From CAYNRE01 sp964399535 (GTDB taxonomy: Bacteria > Planctomycetota > Planctomycetia > Pirellulales > CAYNRE01): DNA of 64,000 nt. Shown here piece by piece: positions 8,380 through 17,134 of this stretch. The notes under the pieces were generated by a model, which was not told the DNA's origin, searched no databases, and saw nothing but the letters and a program-made list of their open reading frames with translations. The position numbers and the translations under genes are program-made. Numbering within the stretch: the stretch's first letter is position 1; each line of letters starts with the position of its first letter. The stretch covers positions 186,001 through 250,000 of the forward strand of contig CAYNRE010000005.1 of assembly GCA_964399535.1 (NCBI GenBank), read 5' to 3'.

Positions 8380-9477
8380 GTGATCGACGCCCAGCAGTTT
8401 CACCAGTTGATCTCGGGCGAGCGGCGCGGCCCGGCGGCGGCCTGCCTGCGGGGCCTGCTCGGCATCGCCGCGGGCGGTTACCGGGCCGGCGTCGCCTGGC
8501 GTAATTGGCAGTTCGATTCGGGGCGACGCGGCATCGAGCGGGTGGGGGTGCCGGTCGTCAGCGTGGGCAATCTGACGCTCGGCGGAACCGGAAAAACCCC
8601 CATGGTGGCCTGGCTGGCACGCTGGTTTCGCCGGCGCCAGGTGCGCGTAACGCTGATCAGCCGCGGCTACGGAGCGGGCGAGTCGGGCACGAACGACGAG
8701 GCCCTGGAGCTGGAAGACCTGTTGCCCGATGTGCCGCACTTGCAAGACCCCGATCGCGTGGCCATGGCCCGGCTGGCCATTGAGGAATTCGAAGCCCAAC
8801 TCCTGGTGCTCGACGACGGCCTGCAACACCGCCGTTTGCACCGCGATTTAGACCTGGTGTTGCTCGACGCGCTGGAACCCTGGGGCTATGGGCGGCTCTT
8901 TCCCCGCGGCTTGCTGCGCGAACCCCCCGGGGCCTTGCGGAGAGCACACGTGGTCGGGCTGTCGCGGGCCGACCTGGTCAGCCCCCAGCGGCGAGTCGAG
9001 CTGCGCGAGCAGGTGGCGCGATTGGCTCCGCAGGCCCTGTGGATCGAACTGGCCCATCGCCCCGTGGGGCTGCGCAATGCGGCCGACGACCGCGCCGCGC
9101 TCGACGCTTGCCGCGGACGCAAAGTGGCCGCGTTTTGCGGCATCGGCAACCCCCGCGGGTTCGCCGCCACGCTCACTCAGGCGGGCCTGGACGTGGTGGC
9201 GCTGCGCGAGTTTCCCGATCACCACCGTTACACTCGACCCGATCTCGACGATTTGACCGCCTGGGCCGAGGGTTTGCCGGTCGATGCCCTGCTGACCACG
9301 CACAAAGACCTGGTCAAAATCGAGCTCGAGCGCCTGGGGGCGCGCCCGCTTTGGGCCCTGGCGATCGAGCTCGCGGTACTCGCCGGTGGTGAGCAGCTGG
9401 AAGCCCTCCTGTTGTCGCTGCTGCCCGCCGGTTGGCCGCGGACCGACGTCTCCCTGGGACCAGAGCCTGGTTCGTAA
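8380..9477 (+). CDS. lpxK: Tetraacyldisaccharide 4'-kinase LpxK
   Basis: LpxK phosphorylates the 4' position of the lipid A disaccharide precursor at the inner membrane. The product is 365 residues. The family P-loop is GNLTLGGTGKTP (residues 63-74), followed by ISRGYGAG and LLVLDDGLQHRRLHRDLDLV. GTG 8380 is preceded by AGGAG at 8 bases; a TTG at 8362 gives 6 more residues with no ribosome-binding site. It indicates lipid A synthesis and hence an outer membrane. The gene lies 51 bases after uxaA and 129 before ribF on the same strand, perhaps in one transcript. Confidence 0.94.
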   Translation: MIDAQQFHQLISGERRGPAAACLRGLLGIAAGGYRAGVAWRNWQFDSGRRGIERVGVPVVSVGNLTLGGTGKTPMVAWLARWFRRRQVRVTLISRGYGAGESGTNDEALELEDLLPDVPHLQDPDRVAMARLAIEEFEAQLLVLDDGLQHRRLHRDLDLVLLDALEPWGYGRLFPRGLLREPPGALRRAHVVGLSRADLVSPQRRVELREQVARLAPQALWIELAHRPVGLRNAADDRAALDACRGRKVAAFCGIGNPRGFAATLTQAGLDVVALREFPDHHRYTRPDLDDLTAWAEGLPVDALLTTHKDLVKIELERLGARPLWALAIELAVLAGGEQLEALLLSLLPAGWPRTDVSLGPEPGS

Positions 9478-9606
9478 CAAGCCGCGCCTGGGCCAGCCGT
9501 GGCGATTGACCCCCTGCGGCGGCGACCAGATAATCGCAACGGGTAAGGCCGCCTGGCCGGTTGCCCAACGCTTCCGAACCTTTGCTCTGCCGCGATCACC
9601 GCCACC

Positions 9607-10593
9607 GTGAAACTACTGCGTAGCCTCGACGCGCTCCCGGAAGAGTTTCGCTCCGGGGCCCTGGCCATCGGCAATTTCGACGGGGTGCACCTGGGCCATG
9701 CCCGAATCTGCGAGCGGCTGGTGGCCCAGGCCCAAAGCGTGGGCGGACGTTCGATGGTCTTCACGTTCGACCCGCACCCCGTACGGCTCTTGCGGCCAGA
9801 CCAGGCCCCGCCGCCGCTGACCTGGACCGATCGCAAGGCCCGCTTGCTGGCCGAGTTGGGGGTCGACGCCGTTCTGGCCTATCCGACCGACGAGGCCCTG
9901 CTGAAGCTGACCGCGCGCGAGTTCTTCGACCAGATTATTCGCCAGCGGCTCGACGCGCGGGCCATCGTCGAGGGACCGAACTTTTATTTCGGGCGCGACC
10001 GCTCGGGCAATGTCGCGGTGCTGGCCGAGTTCGCCCGGCAGGCCGGGATTCAGCTCGAGGTTGTCGAGCCCCTGGTGGTCGAGGGCGAAACGGTCTCCAG
10101 TTCGCGCATTCGGCGGCTGATCTCCGGCGGCGCGGTTCAACAGGCCCGCCGGCTGCTCACGCGGCCTTACCGAATTCGCGGCATGGTCACGCACGGGGCC
10201 GGCCGCGGCAGCCGCATCGGGTTTCCCACCGCCAACCTGGGCGCGATCGACACCTTGCTACCCGCCCCAGGGGTGTACGCCGGCCGAGTCAACTGGCGGG
10301 GTCAGCCCTACGCGGCCGCGATCAACTTGGGAGCCAATCCCACGTTCGGCGAAGATGCCCTAAAGGTCGAAGTGCACCTGATCGACTTCACCGGGCAGCT
10401 TTACGGAGAGCCGCTCGAGGTCGATTTCCTGGTCCGGCTTCGCGACACGCGCCCGTTCGACGGGGTCGACGCGCTTCGGGCCCAGCTCCAGGCCGACGTG
10501 GTCGCGGCCCGCGCGGCCGCCGCGGGGGAAGACCGCTCGAACCCGTCGCGGCAACTTCCAGAAAGTCAGGGGGCCGACCGCCATGCCGATTGA
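9607..10593 (+). CDS. ribF: Bifunctional riboflavin kinase / FAD synthetase
   Basis: RibF makes FMN from riboflavin and FAD from FMN in the cytoplasm. The product is 328 residues. The N-terminal FAD synthetase (nucleotidyltransferase) domain has GNFDGVHLGH at 22-31 and the SSSRIRRLI segment near 170. The C-terminal riboflavin kinase domain has GRGSRIGFPTANL near 200 and INLGANPTFG. The start is GTG 9607. The last codons overlap nrnA by 11 bases, so the two are translationally coupled. The extreme C-terminus is Ala/Arg-rich and probably not conserved. Confidence 0.95.
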   Translation: MKLLRSLDALPEEFRSGALAIGNFDGVHLGHARICERLVAQAQSVGGRSMVFTFDPHPVRLLRPDQAPPPLTWTDRKARLLAELGVDAVLAYPTDEALLKLTAREFFDQIIRQRLDARAIVEGPNFYFGRDRSGNVAVLAEFARQAGIQLEVVEPLVVEGETVSSSRIRRLISGGAVQQARRLLTRPYRIRGMVTHGAGRGSRIGFPTANLGAIDTLLPAPGVYAGRVNWRGQPYAAAINLGANPTFGEDALKVEVHLIDFTGQLYGEPLEVDFLVRLRDTRPFDGVDALRAQLQADVVAARAAAAGEDRSNPSRQLPESQGADRHAD

Positions 10594-11566
10594 TTGGAAA
10601 CGTTTCGCCGCCGCGGTGGCGCCGCACCAGCGATTCGTGCTCTCCAGCCATGTGCGCCCCGACTGCGATGCCCTGGGGAGCGAACTGGGGATGGCCGGCG
10701 TGCTCGAGTCGCTCGGCAAATCGGTGCGGATCATCAACCCCCAGGCCACCCCCGACCGGCTCAAATTCATCGATCCCCGGGGGCGCATCGACGCCATCGG
10801 CCAAGGGGCCACGGCCGACGACCTGGCCCGCTGCGACGCGTGGATGATTCTCGACACCAGCGCCTGGGGACAACTGGGCGATTTGGCCCAGCCGCTTCGG
10901 CAGAGCAAGGCTGCCCGGCTGGTGCTCGATCACCACGTCAGCTCCGATGACCTGGGGGCTGAAACCTTCAAAGACGCCGAGGCCGAGGCCACCGGCCGCC
11001 TGGTGATCGACGCCGCCGACGCCTTGGGAGTACGGCTGACCAAGGACATCGCCCGGCCGCTCTTCGCCGCCATCGCCACCGACACGGGCTGGTTCCGCTT
11101 TCGCTCGGTTTCGGCGGGCACCTACCGCGCCGTGGCCCGGCTGATCGACGCGGGCGTGGAGCCGGCCGACGTGTACAGCGACTTATACGAGCAGGACTCG
11201 CTCGAGCGACTGCTGCTGATGGGCCGGATGCTCCAGCGCGTGACCGCCGTCGAAGCGGGGCGCGTGGTGTATTCCTGGGTGTTGCGGAGCGACTTCGACG
11301 AAACCGGCGCGCAGCCGGCCGACACCGAGGATGTGATCAATCTGAGCCTGAACGTGGCCGGTACCGAGGTGGCGCTGTTGCTCGTTGAACAAGTCGACCG
11401 GCGATTCAAAGTCAGCTTTCGCAGCCGGTCGGCCCTCGATGTCAGCCGCGTGGCCGAAACCTTTGGCGGCGGCGGTCATCGCGCGGCCGCGGGGGCCATG
11501 GTCGCTGGCCCGCTCGATGCCGCGCTGGCCGCGGTGCTTGACGCTGTGCGCGCGGCACGACGATAA
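10583..11566 (+). CDS. nrnA: DHH-family oligoribonuclease / pAp phosphatase NrnA
   Basis: NrnA degrades short RNA oligomers and/or dephosphorylates 3'-phosphoadenosine 5'-phosphate. The product has 327 residues with the DHH domain metal motifs SHVRPDCDALGS (H23, D27, D29), D91 in MILDTSAW and DHH at 116-118. The C-terminal DHHA1 domain ends with FGGGGHRAAAG near residue 300, the substrate-binding glycine motif. It overlaps ribF by 11 bases. The linkage of ribF and a DHH phosphoesterase resembles the infB-rbfA-nrnA-truB-ribF neighbourhood found in many bacteria, here split from infB. Confidence 0.94.
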   Translation: MPIDWKRFAAAVAPHQRFVLSSHVRPDCDALGSELGMAGVLESLGKSVRIINPQATPDRLKFIDPRGRIDAIGQGATADDLARCDAWMILDTSAWGQLGDLAQPLRQSKAARLVLDHHVSSDDLGAETFKDAEAEATGRLVIDAADALGVRLTKDIARPLFAAIATDTGWFRFRSVSAGTYRAVARLIDAGVEPADVYSDLYEQDSLERLLLMGRMLQRVTAVEAGRVVYSWVLRSDFDETGAQPADTEDVINLSLNVAGTEVALLLVEQVDRRFKVSFRSRSALDVSRVAETFGGGGHRAAAGAMVAGPLDAALAAVLDAVRAARR

Positions 11567-11645
11567 TCCCGCTCGCGGGGGCGCGTTGCGATCCGTCCCC
11601 GAGTTTCCAGCCCCTTCGCCCTCCCCCTCGATTCGCTACCCGCCT

Positions 11646-12209
11646 ATGCCTTCGCACACGCCGCCGCCGGCCACGTCGCCCGACGATCGCCGAGGTTTCT
11701 TGACCCGCCTGGCGGCCATCGCCATCGGCGGCATCGTCAGCGTCTTTCCCATGGCGGCCGGGCTGTGGATGCTGCTCGATCCACTGCGGCGCAAAGAGGG
11801 ATTGGGCCAGTTTCTGCGGATCACCGACCTGGAGTCGCTCCCGGCCGACGGCACCCCTCGGCAGTTCCCCGTGGTCTCCGACCGCACCGACGCCTGGAAT
11901 CGCTACCTGGCCCAGCCGATCGGCAGCGTGTACCTGATGCGGCAGGGGGATGACCAGGTGCTGGCCCTGAACACGGTTTGCCCCCACGCGGGCTGTTTCG
12001 TCGATTTTCTGCGGAGCGAAAACGAGTTTCGCTGCCCGTGCCACGACAGCGCCTTTCAGCGGGATGGCGAGCGAATCGGGCCCGATTGCCCCTCGCCGCG
12101 TGACCTGGATTCACTGGAGGTCGACCCTCAGCGGCTGGCGCAGGGCGAGGTTTGGGTACGGTTCCAGAATTTCCGTGCCGGCAAGGCGGAGAAAATTCCC
12201 GAATCATGA
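11646..12209 (+). CDS. Rieske iron-sulfur subunit of a cytochrome bc complex
   Basis: This is the [2Fe-2S] subunit that takes electrons from quinol and passes them to cytochrome c. The product is 187 residues. A membrane anchor lies at about 17-45 after a twin-arginine-like start (DDRRGFLTRL). Cluster ligands are C112 and H114 (CPHAGC) and C130 and H133 (CPCH); the disulphide cysteines are C117 and C132, so the Rieske set is complete. I chose ATG 11646 over an upstream frame extension because the anchor then sits at the N-terminus. The stop overlaps the cytochrome b gene (ATGA). Confidence 0.95.
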   Translation: MPSHTPPPATSPDDRRGFLTRLAAIAIGGIVSVFPMAAGLWMLLDPLRRKEGLGQFLRITDLESLPADGTPRQFPVVSDRTDAWNRYLAQPIGSVYLMRQGDDQVLALNTVCPHAGCFVDFLRSENEFRCPCHDSAFQRDGERIGPDCPSPRDLDSLEVDPQRLAQGEVWVRFQNFRAGKAEKIPES

Positions 12210-14107
12210 ACCGGCTTTGGACCTGGCTCGACGACCGCACCGGCCTGGCCGGGCTGGTTCACGAGACTTTGTACGAGCGTGTTCCCGGCGGCGCCCGTTG
12301 GCGTTATGTGTGGGGCAGCACGCTGGTGTTCGCCTTTTTCGTGCAGGCGATTACCGGCATCGTGTTGTGGACCGCCTACAGCCCCAGCGCCCAGACCGCC
12401 TGGGAAAGCGTGTATTTCATCCAGTACGACATGCAGGGGGGCTGGCTCCTCCGTGGCCTGCACCACTTCATGGCCCAGGCCATGGTCGTGTTGCTGGCCG
12501 TACACCTGATGCAGGTGGTGATCGACGGGGCCTACCGCGCCCCGCGCGAGATCAATTTCTGGCTGGGCCTGGTGCTCATGCAGATTGTGCTGGCCCTTTC
12601 GCTGACGGGCTACCTGCTGCCCTGGGACCAGAAAGGCTACTGGGCCACCCAGGTGGCCACCAAGCTCATGGGCGTGGTGCCCGTGGTGGGGGCCCCGCTG
12701 CAAAAGCTCGTGGTGGGCGGTACCACCTACGGTCACCACACACTGACCCGGTTTTTCGCATTACACGCCGGGGTGCTGCCAGCCGCGCTGGTGATGTTCC
12801 TGGTCTTGCACGTGGCGCTGTTTCGCCGCCACGGAATTCACGCCCACCGCCCCGCGGCGGGCCCCGACACTACGTTCTGGCCCGATCAGGTACTCAAAGA
12901 TGCCGTGGCCTGCCTGGCCGTGTTGGTCGTGGTGCTGCTGCTCATTGTTTGGCCCGGGCTGACCCAGGGCCTGGGTTCCGGCCCCCTGGGCGAGCAGTTG
13001 GGCGCCGACCTGGGCGCTCCGGCCGATGGCTCACGCAGCTACTCGGCGGCCCGCCCCGAGTGGTATTTCCTGTTCCTGTTTCAATTCCTCAAGTTCTTTC
13101 ACGGCGAAACACAGGAGTTTCTCGGCGCGGTGCTGGTGCCCAGCGCGGTATTGGGGGTGATTGCCCTGATGCCTGTGGTGGGCCGCTGGCAGCTGGGGCA
13201 CCGGTTCAACATCGCTTTCCTGCTGATGCTGCTCGGCGGGGTGCTGTTGCTCACCGTTTCCGCGCTGCGCGAAGACAACGCCGACCCAGCCTATCAGCAG
13301 GCCGTGGCCCGGGCCGAGCGCCAGGCCGAGCGGGCGCGGCAGCTGGCTTCCGCGCCGGCGGGCATTCCCCCGGCCGGGGCCGTGACGCTCTTGCGCAGCG
13401 ACCCCAAGACCGAGGGCCCCATCCTCTTCGAGCAGCACTGCGCCAGTTGTCATAGCTTCGCCCCGGCCGAAGGGCCCGCGCTGATTCCCGTGACCGACTC
13501 CTCCGCCGGAATGAACCTGGCCGGCTTCGGGCGACGGGCTTGGATCGCCGGCTTGCTCGACCCGGCGCGCGTCGATTCGCGCGACTATTTCGGCGCCACC
13601 CGGCACGCCTCGGGCGACATGGTGGCCTGGGTCAAAGACACGCTGGCCGAGCCCGACGAGGCGCAGCGGGCCGCGCTTCAGTCGCTGGTGATCGCCCTTT
13701 CGGCCGAGGGGCACTTTCCCGATCAGGCGCAGCAGGACGCGGTCGATGTCGCTCGAATCGAGGCCGGACGGAAGGCCGCCCTGGAAACCTTCTCCTGCAC
13801 CGATTGTCACCGTTGGGGAGATCGAGGCGAGGAGGGAACCGCTCCCGACCTCACCGGCTACGGTTCGGCCGAGTGGCTGCGGGCCTTCCTCGCCGAGCCG
13901 TCGGCGCCCCGTTTCTACGGCCACAAAGCCGACGAGACGACCGGGGCGATGCCCAATTTCGGGCTCGGGCAGCATCCGCGACTTTCGCCCGAACAGATCG
14001 GCATTCTGGCCGACTGGCTGCGCGGCGATTGGTACGAGCCAGCCACGGCGGATGCGGCCGGTGACGAGTCGCTCAGTGCCGACCCCGGCAGCGCGGCGGC
14101 CGACTAG
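12206..14107 (+). CDS. Cytochrome b fused to dihaem cytochrome c (bc complex)
   Basis: This is the quinol-oxidising membrane core of the bc complex, fused to its electron acceptor. The product is 633 residues. Residues 1-355 are cytochrome b with about eight membrane helices. Haem b ligands are H86/H100 and H187/H202; the 14-residue gap in the second pair is the cytochrome b6 spacing. The Qo-site motif PEWY is at 284-287. After an Ala/Arg-rich linker there are two c-type haem sites, CASCH (412-416) and CTDCH (531-535), with a later GAMPNF that could supply a methionine ligand. The residue equivalent to the b6 cysteine that binds haem ci is V35, so that extra haem is probably absent. The start overlaps the Rieske stop by four bases. 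Confidence 0.94.
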   Translation: MNRLWTWLDDRTGLAGLVHETLYERVPGGARWRYVWGSTLVFAFFVQAITGIVLWTAYSPSAQTAWESVYFIQYDMQGGWLLRGLHHFMAQAMVVLLAVHLMQVVIDGAYRAPREINFWLGLVLMQIVLALSLTGYLLPWDQKGYWATQVATKLMGVVPVVGAPLQKLVVGGTTYGHHTLTRFFALHAGVLPAALVMFLVLHVALFRRHGIHAHRPAAGPDTTFWPDQVLKDAVACLAVLVVVLLLIVWPGLTQGLGSGPLGEQLGADLGAPADGSRSYSAARPEWYFLFLFQFLKFFHGETQEFLGAVLVPSAVLGVIALMPVVGRWQLGHRFNIAFLLMLLGGVLLLTVSALREDNADPAYQQAVARAERQAERARQLASAPAGIPPAGAVTLLRSDPKTEGPILFEQHCASCHSFAPAEGPALIPVTDSSAGMNLAGFGRRAWIAGLLDPARVDSRDYFGATRHASGDMVAWVKDTLAEPDEAQRAALQSLVIALSAEGHFPDQAQQDAVDVARIEAGRKAALETFSCTDCHRWGDRGEEGTAPDLTGYGSAEWLRAFLAEPSAPRFYGHKADETTGAMPNFGLGQHPRLSPEQIGILADWLRGDWYEPATADAAGDESLSADPGSAAAD

Positions 14108-14463
14108 AGCCCGCCCAGGGAAGGGATTCGCCGGGCTGGCGTCGTTCGATGGATTGCGCACCTCGATCGCGGCGCCTGCGGTATTTCAGCGATTTGAGGA
14201 ACCGCTTGCCCGCCGGCCCGAGCTTTGGTTCGGGCCGCCTCGACGCCGTGATTTCCGGGTGCGGAATCGCTTCCATCGGGCCCGTGGGAATCGATTCGAT
14301 GAGAGCGCGCCAGCAATTTGCCCTCGAAGCTAGGGCATTAGGTGGAAAAAAAGGGAACCCCTGCTGCGTGGCAGGGGTTCCCCAAAGAAACGCGCTATCA
14401 CGGCCGTCGGGTGAGCCAGCCGGCAAACGCCAGCCAGCGCCCCAGCCGCCGCTTCGAACCAGG
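14108..14463. other. Intergenic region with minus-strand terminator, no gene
   Basis: The gap lies between convergent genes. It holds the terminator at 14346-14382. The remainder, 14108-14345, shows only short frames in both directions and nothing I can assign. Confidence 0.6.
14346..14382 (-). terminator. Rho-independent terminator of the PEP-CTERM gene
   Basis: A perfect 12-bp stem (14353-14364 paired with 14371-14382, 6-base loop) is flanked by seven A residues at 14346-14352. Read on the minus strand this is a GC-rich hairpin followed by seven T. It lies 81 bases past the stop of the PEP-CTERM gene. No T-run follows on the plus strand, so it should act in one direction. Confidence 0.85.
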
Positions 14464-14970
14464 TTAGCGTCGCCGGCGAGCCAGCCAGACTCCGCCAACC
14501 AGGCCCAGCGTGGCCAGCAACCAGGTCGCCGGTTCGGGCACGCAAATGTGAGTAAAGGTTCCCTGCACGGTGAAGTTGCCGTCGGAATTGAAGTGCAGCG
14601 ACACTTGCTGCGGGCAAAACGGAATCCGGAACGAATCCTTCACAGGTGCCGAGGCTCCGCCAGGCAGGTCGATCCGACCCGGTGGTGTCGTGACCGGAAG
14701 CCCGGACAGATCGATCCAGTCGTATGCCCAAAACAGCGTGCCGGCCGTGCCGGGAGGGTCGAGCGACGTTACCACGATGTCGAGGAACAGGTCTTTCGGG
14801 TGAAACGGATCGAATTCATTCGGATAAAACAAGTCGATGGGTTGCCCACTGGCCACGGTCAGATTCAGCGGCTCTACGGCCATCGACGGTCCGGTCTGAG
14901 CCATCGCCGAGGGCACCAGCAAGCCGCTGACTACCACGCTTAGCGCAAGCAAGTTCAAAAAACGCGTCAT
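14464..14970 (-). CDS. Secreted PEP-CTERM protein of unknown function
   Basis: The product is 168 residues. It has an N-terminal signal peptide (MTRFLNLLALSVVVSGLLVP, cleavage likely after AMA), a small Asp/Pro-rich beta-like domain, and a C-terminal sorting signal: VPEPATW, a hydrophobic helix and a terminal RRRR. Such proteins are processed by exosortase and usually end up at the cell surface or in exopolysaccharide. ATG 14970 has AAAGG upstream at good spacing; a longer frame to 15219 lacks signal-peptide character. No exosortase gene is in this window. The gene stands alone, with its own terminator. Confidence 0.85.
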   Translation of the reverse strand: MTRFLNLLALSVVVSGLLVPSAMAQTGPSMAVEPLNLTVASGQPIDLFYPNEFDPFHPKDLFLDIVVTSLDPPGTAGTLFWAYDWIDLSGLPVTTPPGRIDLPGGASAPVKDSFRIPFCPQQVSLHFNSDGNFTVQGTFTHICVPEPATWLLATLGLVGGVWLARRRR

Positions 14971-15675
14971 GATCGACCTTTCTCGAAAATGAGTTTCGCT
15001 GAGAAAGCAATTTCGGAAAACCAGCGGCGGGTAGCGGCTCGGCCAGACGCTCAAGGCGACCGGCCGGCAACGCGTGCCCGGCGCGCGGTGCTCACAACCT
15101 GGATCCAGGCGGCGATCACCGCGGGCGGCGGTTTCCGGCATGGCGCCATAGCGCTTGCGGCCACCGTGGCACCGGTGGGGGCTGTGCAACGGAAATGCAC
15201 CGTCGCACCGCTTCAGCAAACGGCCCAGCCTTGGCCGGACCCCGCCTGATCACGGGTTGGAGATTCGCAAGCTAACGAGCTGCGAAAAGAAAAAGCATTG
15301 GCGATCCTCCCTCAGATAAGGGATCCTTGGCCCCCCCCGATCAATGCCGCTGATGCTACCCAAGCCACGCCCGATCTCAAGAGAAATTCGGAAAATTTAT
15401 CGGTTTTATCTATTTCACAGCCTACCGATGGACAATCACCTACTCGCGCGAGCGACATCGTGCGTTGGCTATTTGGCCTCGAACCGCTTGACAACCAACT
15501 ACAATGGGGGGTTTGTGCCGGCAAAGTCTTCGGAATCGCTACAGCTTGCCACCTGCGAAAACCGATCCACTGAGCGAGATACCAGCCTTCGGCGACGGGG
15601 CACTCGCGCCGAGCCGGTGGCTCGGCCCTCGCATCGCAACGGTTTGAGGTCCGGATAACTTGGGATCGGTGTTCG
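14971..15675. other. Long divergent intergenic region
   Basis: About 700 bases separate the PEP-CTERM gene (minus) from the zinc-ribbon gene (plus). No credible gene is visible. An AT-rich stretch at about 15375-15425 and the sequence TTGACAACCAACTACAAT at 15488-15505 (a good -35 box but no -10 at normal distance) suggest a regulatory region. A perfect 8-bp hairpin with a 3-base loop lies at 15608-15626, 50 bases before the plus-strand gene. Confidence 0.5.
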
Positions 15676-17022
15676 ATGTGGTGTAGGCAGTGCGGACAAG
15701 ACGTTCCCGCGGTGCCGCGCGGCCCTGCCCGCCGGCCCCACTGCCTGCGCTGTGATGGTTCTCTGGAAACGACGCAAGCCGGTGTTCAAGTCGCCACGGA
15801 GCTAGCCGCCTGTCTCGCTGCTAAGGGCCACGTTCAGCCCGCCGCGGTGGAATCGGCCCCGAGGCCGGTCCCGGTCGACCCAGCCCTTGCCGAACCGATT
15901 TTCGCGGGCCCTGGGATCGAGTTGGTAGCCGGCTGGCAGCTTTGCGACGAAGAGGCCGAACCGTCGAATCCTCGAAGTTCCCCTTCGCCGTCTCCCGCTT
16001 TGGCGTCGACAGATGCGCACGCCACGGCCGCTCGCCCCAATGAACTGGGCGAAGCGGTGTCCCAGGTGCGGCGTTTGAATCAGACGCTAAGCAAGCTCCG
16101 GCTGCCGCTTCCCCTTGGGCAAGACCAGGCACCTCAGCCCGCGCACCGGGCGGCTCGCCTGCCGCAAGGGCCCGGGCCAGCAGAGCCCACGCCTGGGGGT
16201 ACCGATCGGTCCGAGGAGGGCCATTCCCCACGGGAAATGCCCGCCCCCCGCAGCGAGTTCGACCTCTTACCCGGCCCCGACCCAACGGGCGCGGTTGAGA
16301 GCGAAATCGCCGCGGAACCGGCGGCCCCAACCAGACGGGCCATCGACGCTGCTTGGAAGCTGTGGCACTGGGATCGTCGCATTCAGTCTTGGGAACGCAT
16401 GCTCGACCGGGCGGCCTCGTGCTGTGCGGGAGTTCGCCCTCCGGCCCGGGCAAAAGCCTTGCGAGTCGCGCTCCGCGCGGCCGCCGCGGAAACGCCGAAC
16501 CAATCGGGGCCAAACGAGAACCGCTTGCCCGCGGCGCGGTGGCGCCGAGAGCTTGCCGACTTTTCGCCGGCGGGTGGCCCGGGCCAGTCGCACCCTGCCG
16601 CTCCGAGTCAGGCCTCGGCCTGGTCGCTGGTCGTGGCCGAGGCCATTCGCAAACGATTTCCCTGGCTGGGCTGGCTCATGCTCTCGGCCGGCATGGCTGG
16701 GTTCGCCTGTGGACTTGTGCTGGTCGGGTGGTCGATTGCCTCGGGCCGGTCCGACCTGTGGGATCTTGGGGTGCCGCTCACGCTGGTCGGCCAGGTCGGG
16801 CTGTTGCTGGGAGTCATTCTGCAACTCGACCGGCTCTGGCAAGATCGCTCGGTCGACGACGAGGCCGCGCCGCGACGCGGTGAGCCGACCATCTCGACGA
16901 AGCGCTCGGCGCCGGCCTGGTACGTCGACGCCGCCGAAGACCCGCCGTTGCCGATGGCGCTCGACGAAATCTCGCAGCGGCTCGACGACCTTTCGCGGCG
17001 GCTGGGCGAAGTTGCCAGTTAA
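15676..17022 (+). CDS. Zinc-ribbon, two-helix membrane protein of unknown function
   Basis: The product is 448 residues. It opens with a zinc ribbon (C3-x2-C6 and C23-x2-C26 in MWCRQCGQDV and HCLRCDG). Residues of about 40-200 are low-complexity, rich in Pro, Ala and Glu. A helical segment (AWKLWHWDRRIQSWERMLDR) follows, then two membrane helices at about 330-352 and 361-381 and a C-terminal heptad-like tail (DEISQRLDDLSRRLGEV). I do not recognise a named family. The architecture suggests a membrane-anchored cytoplasmic scaffold, but that is inference. The start is ATG 15676. It is convergent with the M24 peptidase gene. Confidence 0.75.
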   Translation: MWCRQCGQDVPAVPRGPARRPHCLRCDGSLETTQAGVQVATELAACLAAKGHVQPAAVESAPRPVPVDPALAEPIFAGPGIELVAGWQLCDEEAEPSNPRSSPSPSPALASTDAHATAARPNELGEAVSQVRRLNQTLSKLRLPLPLGQDQAPQPAHRAARLPQGPGPAEPTPGGTDRSEEGHSPREMPAPRSEFDLLPGPDPTGAVESEIAAEPAAPTRRAIDAAWKLWHWDRRIQSWERMLDRAASCCAGVRPPARAKALRVALRAAAAETPNQSGPNENRLPAARWRRELADFSPAGGPGQSHPAAPSQASAWSLVVAEAIRKRFPWLGWLMLSAGMAGFACGLVLVGWSIASGRSDLWDLGVPLTLVGQVGLLLGVILQLDRLWQDRSVDDEAAPRRGEPTISTKRSAPAWYVDAAEDPPLPMALDEISQRLDDLSRRLGEVAS

Positions 17023-17134
17023 CCGGCCAGCCCCAGGTCCTAGCCCGCGCGACCGCGAACGGCATTGTCCCCGCTCGGGGGCGCACAACTCTCCACGCCC
17101 CCGGCCCGGGCAGCAATTCAAAGCCGCCGCACGG

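Noticed and set aside
6706..8841. 711-codon open frame on the minus strand
   Set aside because: It is antisense to the UxaA-family gene and the first part of lpxK, has shadow-like composition and no recognisable domain.
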